A stretch of 49,144 bases of DNA from an uncultured Collinsella sp. (GTDB lineage: Bacteria > Actinomycetota > Coriobacteriia > Coriobacteriales > Coriobacteriaceae): positions 1 through 49,144 of the forward strand of contig UQIV01000018.1 of the NCBI GenBank assembly GCA_900541205.1, given 5' to 3'. Positions within the stretch are counted from its first letter, which is position 1, and each line of letters starts with the position of its first letter. Shown in pieces: positions 26,178-32,816 of this stretch. The notes below the pieces were generated by a model. It was given only the letters and a program-made list of their open reading frames with translations, did no database searches and had not been told where the DNA came from. The position numbers were made by a program, and so were the translations under genes.

Positions 26178-26915
26178 CTAGGCAAGCGGATTCTTCTTTG
26201 CCATGCCATTTGCACGAGGCAGTGAAACAGATGCTGGATGACTCTTCTTAAGAACAATGAACTCCCTGTGACCCAACCCTTCAGGCAAATCAATAGCGTC
26301 ATTCAGAAGCAAAGTGAAGCCGCAAATCTTAGCTGCTGACATGCCAGAGGCAAGCTCCTCATCCGATGGATTGCCCTTGGTGATAACAAATAGCCCTCCA
26401 TCCTTCAGGTACGGTGCCGCATACTCAACAAGAATCGGTAGAGGGGCCAGTGCACGGGCGGTTACGACAGAGAAGTGCTTCTTATGGCTTCGAGCATATT
26501 CTTCAAGACGATCATGAACCGCATGAGCATGTTTCAATCCAAGAGCATGGACAAAAGAATTGACAGCATCAACTTTCTTACCAACAGAGTCAATATAAGT
26601 AGCTTTACGATGCGTGGCTATGGTTAACGGAATACCAGGGAAGCCCGCACCTGTACCCATATCGAGTAAAGCTCCCTCAGGAGCCTTATTGATATAGGGG
26701 AGCAAAACAAGTGAGTCGAGGATATGAAGTACGGCAGCATCTTCTACGTTAAGAATACGGGTGAGATTGGTTGTCTTATTTGTTTCCAGAACCAAATCCA
26801 AATGATGAATACATTTCCTCAGCTCAACATCAGTTACGCTCAAGGAATACTCTTTGCAATAGGAAGTTAGACGACTCAACATCTCGTCAATCTGCTGATC
26901 AGTAAGTACTAACAA
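26178..26915 (-). CDS. rsmG: 16S rRNA (guanine-527-N7)-methyltransferase
   Basis: Methylates G527 of 16S rRNA with SAM. The SAM-binding motif is LLDMGTGAGFPGIPLTIA, with NLTRI and VVTARALAPLPILVEYAAP as further family blocks. The start is set at a TTG (MLVLTDQQIDEML) because AAAGGAG lies six bases before it, giving 245 residues. Open codons further upstream run into the terminator of the preceding operon and are probably untranslated. The coding sequence is AT-richer than that of yidC. The third parS site touches its stop. Confidence 0.9.
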   Translation of the reverse strand: MLVLTDQQIDEMLSRLTSYCKEYSLSVTDVELRKCIHHLDLVLETNKTTNLTRILNVEDAAVLHILDSLVLLPYINKAPEGALLDMGTGAGFPGIPLTIATHRKATYIDSVGKKVDAVNSFVHALGLKHAHAVHDRLEEYARSHKKHFSVVTARALAPLPILVEYAAPYLKDGGLFVITKGNPSDEELASGMSAAKICGFTLLLNDAIDLPEGLGHREFIVLKKSHPASVSLPRANGMAKKNPLA

Positions 26916-26961
26916 CGAAAGCTCCTTTCTGACAAAAATCAGTGTATCGAGAACTTTTGAC

Positions 26962-26993
26962 AAAAAAAGGGGACGTGGAAACCACGTCCCCTT
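26962..26993 (-). terminator. Terminator of the rpmH-jag operon
   Basis: On the minus strand AAGGGGACGTGG pairs with CCACGTCCCCTT around a short TTT/A loop and is followed by a run of T. It separates the rpmH block from rsmG-parAB. Confidence 0.88.
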
Positions 26994-27011
26994 AGCATAA
27001 GCTCGAGTAGA

Positions 27012-27581
27012 TTATCGAGCAACAATCACCACATGGCGATCAGGGTCAGAACCCTCAGAATGAGTATCGACAGCATCATTGCCACGAAGTGCAATGTGAA
27101 CCAGTCGGCGCTCATAGGCATTCATGGGCGGAAGCGAAACACTCTTATGAGTGCGGATGGCACGCTCGGCAGCAGACTGAGCCATGGAGGCAACCTTGTC
27201 CTGACGGCGGCTCTTGTATCCCTCGACGTCCACTACAACCGGATACCTAAAGCCAAGCTTGCGGCTCACCAGCAAAGAGAACATAACCTGAAGGGCATCA
27301 AGAGTGCGACCATGACGGCCAATGAGAACAGCAAGGTCGGGAGCCGTTACATCCAAAATCAGCTCACCCTCGTCGCCCTCATACTCATCGATAGGAGAGT
27401 TGGCGGCATCGAAGTGCGAAAGGATGGAACGCAGGATGGAAATCGCAACATCGGCAATGGTGTCGAGCTCCTCATCGGTCAGCTCTTCACCAGCCTTGTA
27501 GCGCTGTGCAATCTCGGGATAATCGCCCGCGACCTGCGGGGCAACCTCCTCAAGCATATCCTCGACGATCTCTTCAGACAT
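27012..27581 (-). CDS. jag: Jag/KhpB-type RNA-binding protein (KH and R3H)
   Basis: A 189-residue RNA-binding protein usually encoded after yidC. The KH domain carries the loop LIGRHGRTLDALQ (about 97-109) and the C-terminal R3H domain carries NAYERRLVHIALRG. The N-terminal part is short and acidic rather than a full Jag-N domain. The ATG of MSEEIVED follows GGAG at seven bases; an in-frame TTG upstream forms part of that ribosome binding site. In other bacteria KhpB works with KhpA in cell elongation and division control. Confidence 0.92.
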   Translation of the reverse strand: MSEEIVEDMLEEVAPQVAGDYPEIAQRYKAGEELTDEELDTIADVAISILRSILSHFDAANSPIDEYEGDEGELILDVTAPDLAVLIGRHGRTLDALQVMFSLLVSRKLGFRYPVVVDVEGYKSRRQDKVASMAQSAAERAIRTHKSVSLPPMNAYERRLVHIALRGNDAVDTHSEGSDPDRHVVIVAR

Positions 27582-27625
27582 AACGTACTCCAAAAGTTAG
27601 GTACCTAAATAAGATTTATATCCCG

Positions 27626-28396
27626 CTACTTCTTCTTGTGCGGGCGCGGCTTCTTCTCTCGACGAGTGACCTCAACCTGCAGCGGCGCGTTCTTAAGACG
27701 CTCTTCCTCATCGGCCTTCGCCTTGTCGATGACCTTCTGCGTCACAAAAATCTGCTGGATAACCTGCCAAGCAGACGAGACGTCGTAGTACAGCAGAACA
27801 CCAACGGGAAGGCTCCAGCCCATCCAAAGCATCATGACGGTCATGACAACGGCCATCATGCGCATGCTCTGGGCCTGCTGACCGGTCTGATTGCGCGACA
27901 TATAGAGTTGCGGAATCAAGGTGAGGACGGCGAACAGGATCAGGCAGACCAGCGCTGGCAGCGCGACCATAAAGCCATCGGCAAAGGAAGCGCTCGGCGT
28001 GGTGGTCAGATCGGGCAGGATGTTGAAGAATGAGAACGTGCCCTCGTTAAAGTACTGCGGCAGGTTGCGCAGAAGCGTGAACAGGGCGATAAGGATGGGC
28101 ATCTGAATCAGAAGCGGCAGGCAGCCAGACAGCGGATTGAACTTATTCTCGCTGTAGAACTTCTGCATCTCCTCGGCCTGACGCTGGGGATCGTCGGCGT
28201 AGCGCTCCTGGATCTCGAGCATCTTGGGCTGCAGCACCTGCATGCGAGCCGTCGACTTGGTCGACTTGAGCATGAGCGGCGTCAGCAGCAGACGGATGAT
28301 GACCACCAGGATGATGATGGACAGGCCCCAGTCGACCGCAAAGGTCTGGATGAGCTTGAGCAGCTCGAAAAGGATGTTAACGATCCAATCCCACAT
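27626..28396 (-). CDS. yidC: Membrane protein insertase YidC
   Basis: A 256-residue insertase of the Oxa1/YidC family that puts membrane proteins into the bilayer alone or with Sec. Five hydrophobic segments are visible. The conserved groove Arg lies in VVIIRLLLTPLMLKS. The cytoplasmic hairpin is MQVLQPKMLEIQERYADDPQ, and PLSGCLPLLIQMPILIALF starts TM2. The tail is strongly basic (REKKPRPHKKK) and may contact ribosomes. GGAGGAAAAC precedes the ATG. No lipobox is evident. Confidence 0.95.
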   Translation of the reverse strand: MWDWIVNILFELLKLIQTFAVDWGLSIIILVVIIRLLLTPLMLKSTKSTARMQVLQPKMLEIQERYADDPQRQAEEMQKFYSENKFNPLSGCLPLLIQMPILIALFTLLRNLPQYFNEGTFSFFNILPDLTTTPSASFADGFMVALPALVCLILFAVLTLIPQLYMSRNQTGQQAQSMRMMAVVMTVMMLWMGWSLPVGVLLYYDVSSAWQVIQQIFVTQKVIDKAKADEEERLKNAPLQVEVTRREKKPRPHKKK

Positions 28397-28425
28397 GTAA
28401 GTTTTCCTCCGATAGCGAGTGCCCG

Positions 28426-28650
28426 CTAGGGCACAGGGTCATAACCGCCGACGTGCAGGGGATTGCAGCGAGCGATGCGCCTCACGGCAAGCCAGCAGCC
28501 TCTCAAAACACCGTGCTTCTCAATCGCCTGGACGGCGTATTGCGAGCACGTTGGGTAATAAATGCAGGCGTCAGGCAATAAGGGCGAAATAACCTGTTGA
28601 TATATGCGAATAGGAGCGATGGCAACACGTCGCAAAACGTGATTGCTCAT
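28426..28650 (-). CDS. yidD: Membrane protein insertion efficiency factor YidD
   Basis: A 74-residue protein of the YidD family, which assists YidC-dependent insertion at the membrane. Family features are IRIYQQVISPLLPDACIYYPTC-type spacing of Cys, SQYAVQAIEKHG and CNPLHVGGYDPVP at the end. Its start overlaps the rnpA stop by four bases (ATGA). Confidence 0.94.
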   Translation of the reverse strand: MSNHVLRRVAIAPIRIYQQVISPLLPDACIYYPTCSQYAVQAIEKHGVLRGCWLAVRRIARCNPLHVGGYDPVP

Positions 28651-28985
28651 CGCTCCTCCCCGGCAACGCCGGCGCGCTTCATAAGCGAACGCAACGCCTT
28701 GTCCATCTCCTGCGGCGAGGAAATCCTCGTCTTGGGAGTTGCAAACAAGATGATGTCATAACCCGCAACGGGAAATCCGCAGCTGCGGGCGGCCTCGCGC
28801 ATCACACGCTTAGATCGGTTGCGCACGACGGCACAACCGAGTCGCTTAGCACCAACGAAGGCGACCCTTCCGGAGCCGCCTTCGCCAACCGATTCACATA
28901 TGGTCATTCGAATCAGAGGGTGATTGAAACGACGCCCCTGACTGAACACATGCTCGAAATCTTGCCGAGACTTAATAGTCTTCAT
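28647..28985 (-). CDS. rnpA: Ribonuclease P protein component
   Basis: A 112-residue protein subunit of RNase P, which helps the catalytic RNA cleave 5' leaders from pre-tRNA. The RNR box VVRNRSKRVMREAAR and the N-terminal FEHVFSQGRRFNHPLI are typical. The ribosome binding site upstream of the ATG is weak. The gene sits in the conserved order rpmH-rnpA-yidD-yidC. Confidence 0.94.
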   Translation of the reverse strand: MKTIKSRQDFEHVFSQGRRFNHPLIRMTICESVGEGGSGRVAFVGAKRLGCAVVRNRSKRVMREAARSCGFPVAGYDIILFATPKTRISSPQEMDKALRSLMKRAGVAGEER

Positions 28986-29005
28986 GCGAGATGTGTGTAT
29001 CGCTG

Positions 29006-29140
29006 CTAGACAGTGAGACGCTTGCGGCCCTTGGCGCGGCGACGGGCGAGCACGGCACGACCACCCTTGGTGGCCATACGGGCACGGAAGCCATGGGTCT
29101 TGGCACGCTTACGCTTATTAGGCTGATACGTACGCTTCAT
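29006..29140 (-). CDS. rpmH: 50S ribosomal protein L34
   Basis: A 44-residue protein beginning MKRTYQPNKRKRAKTHGFR, the L34 signature, with the usual Arg/Lys-rich C-terminus. GGAGGAACTT precedes the ATG. It is the first gene of the leftward rpmH block. Confidence 0.97.
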   Translation of the reverse strand: MKRTYQPNKRKRAKTHGFRARMATKGGRAVLARRRAKGRKRLTV

Positions 29141-29212
29141 CTTAAGTTCCTCCTGCTGCATTTCGAGTGTCCGCGGGAGCGCGGACGCAGATATAGACAC
29201 GTGAGCTTGAAG

Positions 29213-29242
29213 ATTGTAGGGAAATCAATGTTCAAATGTCAA
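29213..29242 (-). promoter_or_regulatory. Promoter of the rpmH operon
   Basis: The minus strand has a consensus TTGACA, an 18-bp spacer and TACAAT, 73 bp before the rpmH start. It lies at the edge of the left origin spacer. Confidence 0.7.
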
Positions 29243-29318
29243 GAAATCAAAGGTAAAAGGTTGCGTAGTTCACACGGTTCCCCCATAAGCCAAGCTCGAT
29301 TTAGCGGTGCATGGCAAC

Positions 29319-29423
29319 TTTTCACGATATTTCATCGAGTTTTCAACAGGTCATGTTGGCAATGTTGAGAACTTTTCGCCCATTTTCCAAAGTTTTCAAC
29401 AGGTTTTGAAAAGTTGTCGAAAG
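29319..29423. promoter_or_regulatory. Left cluster of DnaA-box-like motifs
   Basis: The 345-bp rpmH-to-ATPase spacer has no gene and no canonical TTATCCACA. It holds TTTTCAACA at 29340-29348 and 29393-29401 (plus), TTCTCAACA at 29363-29371 (minus), CTTTCGACA at 29415-29423 (minus) and a weaker TTTTCACGA at 29319-29327. Each conserved position but one agrees with the degenerate box TTWTNCACA, apart from variants at the first bases. This is probably one half of a bipartite origin. I could not assign a clear promoter for the ATPase gene. Confidence 0.55.
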
Positions 29424-29485
29424 ATGAGAAACATTGCACGGTGAGCTACTATTTGTTCGAAACCTTTTGAAAGATTGCGAGCGGC

Positions 29486-30838
29486 ATGTCTGACGACTTT
29501 TACACCATGGTCGATTCCGGAGACCCGGCACCCGACAACGAGCACATCACCGGCGCGCGCGAAGAGCGTGCGGAAGGCGAGCAGACGACCACGCAGGCGC
29601 CAAAAGCCATGTACGCCGCGCGCATCGCCGTCTATGACGACATGCTGTCGACACCGCGTGTGATCGTCATTGATCCGCAGGATGTCCGCACGTATTTGGA
29701 AGAGACGACCAACACCGTCTACCAGTGCATGAAAGAACAAGGTGGCCATATCTCGCTCATGGTCATCCGCGAGATTGTCGAAAACTTTATCCACGCGCAC
29801 TTTGCAGAGCCCATCATCTCGATTCTGGACGGCGGAGACACCATCCGCTTTGCCGATCAAGGACCAGGCATCGACGACAAGGAACGCGCTTTCGACTTTG
29901 GCGTTACCAGCGCAAACAGCAAGATGAAGCGCTATATCCGTGGAACCGGAGCAGGGTTTCCCATGGTGCAGGAGTATTTGGAAAACGCCGGCGGTGCCGT
30001 ATCCATCGAGGACAACATGGGCAACGGCACCGTGGTTACGGTAAGCCTGAACCCTAAACGCGTGCAGGAAATCGAGCGTGCCGGCGGACGTGGCGCTGCC
30101 GTGCGGCCCGAGACGGAACAGCCCACATATCCCCTGCCGGGAGCTTTTGCGCAGCAGCCCATGGCAACGCAGCAGATGCAGCCCCCCGTGGGACAGATGC
30201 AGCAGCCCGGAATGCTACCTACACAAGAACCCCGGGCGGCATCGATGTCGATGCCGTCAAACACGCCAGAGACCATGCCGCTGGCGGATCAGGATGCAGC
30301 AGCAATGCAGCAGGCGACGGGGGCGCCGGGTGGCCAGCAAATGGGCTATCAGCCGTACCAACAGGGATATCCATATCAGCAGATGCCGTCACTGGGGTAT
30401 GGCCAGCAGTTCCCGCAGCAGTACCAGCAGGGATATCAGCAGCCGTACCAGCAGATGCCGCAGCAGCAGTACAACCCCTGGGCCCAGCAGATGCCTCCGC
30501 AGCCTTACCAACAGTGGCCTCAAAGTTTTCAACAGCAAATGCCGCCGATGCAGAGTTCTCAACAACCAGCAGCTCAAATGATGTATCCTAATGCAGCAAA
30601 TCAGTATGCGCAGCCACAACCGGACGTGTTCGTAAGCGATCGCGGCAACGCCGCGCTGGGCTATCTGGCGCAAAATCAAGCGTGCGGTGCAACCGATCTG
30701 GCGAGGGCGTTTGGAAACTCGGCCCCCACTTGGTCACGCACGCTCAATGACTTGGCGCAGGCCGGCTTGGTCATCAAGCATGGCCAGAAATACCATCTGA
30801 CCGAACTCGGCGCCGCTCGCGTGCGAGCTCAGGGCTAA
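29486..30838 (+). CDS. GHKL ATP-binding protein with PQ-rich linker and C-terminal winged helix
   Basis: A 450-residue protein between the two origin halves. Residues 55-190 form a histidine-kinase-type ATPase domain: N-box REIVENF (Glu96, Asn100), G1 box ADQGPGID, and G2 box RGTGAGFPMVQEY. There is no HisKA or receiver domain. Residues 211-380 are a low-complexity tract of Gln, Pro, Met and Tyr with repeated YQQ and QQM units, prion-like in composition. Residues 384-446 look like a winged helix (CGATDLARAFGNSAPTWSRT, then NDLAQAGLV). It ends 15 bp before dnaA and is probably co-transcribed with it. The ribosome binding site is weak. Function unknown; a role in replication control is inferred from position. 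Confidence 0.85.
   Translation: MSDDFYTMVDSGDPAPDNEHITGAREERAEGEQTTTQAPKAMYAARIAVYDDMLSTPRVIVIDPQDVRTYLEETTNTVYQCMKEQGGHISLMVIREIVENFIHAHFAEPIISILDGGDTIRFADQGPGIDDKERAFDFGVTSANSKMKRYIRGTGAGFPMVQEYLENAGGAVSIEDNMGNGTVVTVSLNPKRVQEIERAGGRGAAVRPETEQPTYPLPGAFAQQPMATQQMQPPVGQMQQPGMLPTQEPRAASMSMPSNTPETMPLADQDAAAMQQATGAPGGQQMGYQPYQQGYPYQQMPSLGYGQQFPQQYQQGYQQPYQQMPQQQYNPWAQQMPPQPYQQWPQSFQQQMPPMQSSQQPAAQMMYPNAANQYAQPQPDVFVSDRGNAALGYLAQNQACGATDLARAFGNSAPTWSRTLNDLAQAGLVIKHGQKYHLTELGAARVRAQG
30526..30564 (+). promoter_or_regulatory. DnaA-box-like pair inside the ATPase gene
   Basis: TTTTCAACA (30526-30534) and TTCTCAACA (30556-30564) lie 30 bp apart in the PQ-rich coding tract. They repeat exactly the two variants seen in the left spacer. 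Gln is mostly CAG in this tract, but CAA is used where it builds these motifs. Confidence 0.4.
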
Positions 30839-30853
30839 AGAACGGGAGAGACA

Positions 30854-32578
30854 GTGGACGAGGAAGCAAGCATCATCCTGGGGGATGCCATCGCCTTTTG
30901 CAAGCGCGACGGCCAAGATGCACGCCTCATCAACATGCTGGGGCAATCGCGCGCCATAAGCCTGACCGAAGATACGCTCACGATCGAGGCCCCCTCGCGC
31001 TTTGCCATCGCGCAGCTCAAAAAGCATCAGCCAACCATTGAGGCCTATCTGGAAGAAATCGCCTTTGCACCGATTGCGCTCGACATCGTGGCACCGCAAG
31101 GCGCCGCGACGGAATCCGCTGCCGCGACGGCGCCCGCCACGGCTCCCGCTGCTTCCCCGGCGGTGCCGGCCTCCGCAGGCGACGTGCCGATAATCGAGCA
31201 CCAGCACAGCGATGTTTCCCGTGAAACCATGGCACCGTTGCCGACCGCGGCAGCGACGTCAACGAACGCACCCGTCACGCACATGCCCATCGCTCACGAC
31301 GCAGCGGCGGGCGCGGATTCGGGCATTGCAATCAAGAACACGCTCTCGGCCGATGATTTTCGTCGCATGATGAACCAGATGAAGGGCGGAGCGCCGACTA
31401 AATCCACGCAAGCTGCGACCCCCGCTTCACCCGTGCCAGCACCGACCGTGCCGGCCGAGCAGAATACGGATGGAGCCCCGCTCGCCGCGAACTCAAAATT
31501 TACCTTTGAGAACTTTGTCTACGGCCCCGAGAACAGCCATGCCTATCGCTCGGCACTCAAGTTTGCCGCCCTCGCGGACGAGCGCGGCACATGCACATCA
31601 CTGTTCATCTACGGCAAATCGGGCCTGGGCAAGACCCACCTGTTGCTCGCTATCAAAAACGAGCTCGCCGAGAAGTCGCCCGAGATCAAGGTCAAGTATG
31701 CCAACTCCCAGGCATATCTGGACGACCTGATGACCGAGTTCGACCGCCAAAAGAAGAGCAACGCCCCCATCATGCAGGCGTACCACGGCGTGGACGTGCT
31801 CATCATCGATGACATCCAAAACATCATCGGCAAGCGCGCGAGCGTGGACTACTTTTTCCAGCTCATGGACGAGTTCATCCGCAACAACAAGAAGGTCGTC
31901 ATCGCGGCAGACCGCGCCCCCAAGGACCTGAGCATGGACGAGCGTTTGACCAGCCGCTTCAACGCCGGCATGCTCTGCCTGGTCGCAGAGCCCAGCTACG
32001 AGATGAAATACAAGATCTTGCAGCGCTATTACGAGAACACCATCGTCGCCGCTCCCGAGGCAGGCGACGACTCGCTGCTGGCAGCCTATGGGGGCGACGG
32101 CGGGCACCTGACCGACGAGCACTTTAAACACATGGCAGAGGTGTCGGGCACCAACATTCGCGAACTCGAGAGCTTTTGCGAGCGCTGCGCCGGCGAGGCG
32201 GGCGACCGCGAGCGCGAGGGCGGGGAGCTCACCTTTGACGATATCGACGCCATTGCCAGCCAGTACTTCGACACATCGGCCAAAAAAATCAACGTCCAGA
32301 CGGTTCAGTCCGTCATTGAAGAGCAGTACGGCGTGACGCACGAGGAGCTCATCGGCCCGCGACGCAACGCCAATATCGCCAAGGCACGCCACATTGCCAT
32401 CTATCTGGCCATCGAGATGTGCGAGATGACGACCACGGCGGTGGGCGCCGAATTTGGCAACCGCAACCACTCGACCGTCAGCACGAGCTACAAAAAGGTC
32501 CAGAAGATGATCCAGGAAGACCGCGCCGTCACCGAAGACCTCAAGTCGCTGCGCGATAAAATTACACTGCGCTCGTAG
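30854..32578 (+). CDS. dnaA: Chromosomal replication initiator protein DnaA
   Basis: A 574-residue initiator, long for the family because of its linker. Domain I is about 1-82, and domain II is an Ala/Pro-rich disordered linker (about 83-212). The AAA+ domain has IYGKSGLGKTHLL (Lys260), VLIIDDIQNI (Asp319-Asp320) and TSRFNAGM. Domain IV ends with EFGNRNHSTVSTSYKK. In most DnaA proteins this signature reads GGRDHTTV or GGRDHSTV; here the base-contacting Asp is Asn538, while His539, Ser540 and Thr541 are kept. The GTG start follows GGGAG. A parS-like site lies in the linker coding region. Confidence 0.96.
   Translation: MDEEASIILGDAIAFCKRDGQDARLINMLGQSRAISLTEDTLTIEAPSRFAIAQLKKHQPTIEAYLEEIAFAPIALDIVAPQGAATESAAATAPATAPAASPAVPASAGDVPIIEHQHSDVSRETMAPLPTAAATSTNAPVTHMPIAHDAAAGADSGIAIKNTLSADDFRRMMNQMKGGAPTKSTQAATPASPVPAPTVPAEQNTDGAPLAANSKFTFENFVYGPENSHAYRSALKFAALADERGTCTSLFIYGKSGLGKTHLLLAIKNELAEKSPEIKVKYANSQAYLDDLMTEFDRQKKSNAPIMQAYHGVDVLIIDDIQNIIGKRASVDYFFQLMDEFIRNNKKVVIAADRAPKDLSMDERLTSRFNAGMLCLVAEPSYEMKYKILQRYYENTIVAAPEAGDDSLLAAYGGDGGHLTDEHFKHMAEVSGTNIRELESFCERCAGEAGDREREGGELTFDDIDAIASQYFDTSAKKINVQTVQSVIEEQYGVTHEELIGPRRNANIAKARHIAIYLAIEMCEMTTTAVGAEFGNRNHSTVSTSYKKVQKMIQEDRAVTEDLKSLRDKITLRS
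31213..31228. promoter_or_regulatory. parS-like site inside dnaA (14 of 16)
   Basis: TGTTTCCCGTGAAACC differs from parS at two positions. It encodes part of the DnaA linker (DVSRETM), a region free of folding constraint. Confidence 0.45.
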
Positions 32579-32593
32579 GGAAATAGAGACACC

Positions 32594-32814
32594 TGTTGAA
32601 AACTTGTCGAAACCACGGGCATAAGGTGTCTAAAACCCAAACCGCGGTGATGAAAAGTTTTGCGCAGGTTTTGAACGTGGAAAACCACCCCTGTTGCACA
32701 CAGGTTGCTGTCGATTCTCTTTCTGGGTCTGACCTGCGTCTTTGGGAGTAATCAACAGTTTCGTCAGTGCTATTACTATTATTAAGATATTTATATCTAT
32801 AGAAAGGTATTAAA
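32594..32814. promoter_or_regulatory. oriC: Predicted oriC unwinding region (dnaA-dnaN spacer)
   Basis: Box-like motifs on the minus strand are TTTTCAACA (32594-32602), GTTTCGACA (32605-32613), TTTTAGACA (32627-32635) and a weaker TTTTCATCA (32648-32656), starting 11, 22 and 21 bp apart, close to whole helical turns. A plus-strand TAATCAACA (32749-32757) is followed after 12 bp by CTATTACTATTATTA (32770-32784). Its complement reads 3'-GAT-AAT-GAT-AAT-AAT, a DnaA-trio tract. An AT-rich stretch then runs to dnaN. The order box, spacer, trios, AT-rich DNA is that of the B. subtilis basal unwinding system. Confidence 0.7.
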
Positions 32815-32816
32815 AG

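Noticed and set aside
26916..26963. N-terminal extension of rsmG to a TTG at 26963
   Set aside because: It begins in the T-tract of the preceding terminator and lacks a ribosome binding site; the TTG at 26915 has AAAGGAG at good distance.
30326..30560. CRISPR-like periodic repeat in the ATPase gene
   Set aside because: The periodicity is from CAG-rich codons for Gln/Pro repeats within one open frame; there are no constant repeats with unique spacers.
32761..32782. RecA-NDp-like (PafBC-type) promoter TCGTCAGTG plus TATTAT
   Set aside because: The spacing is 7 instead of 8 bp, the first part has a mismatch and the sequence overlaps the DnaA-trio tract, which explains it better.
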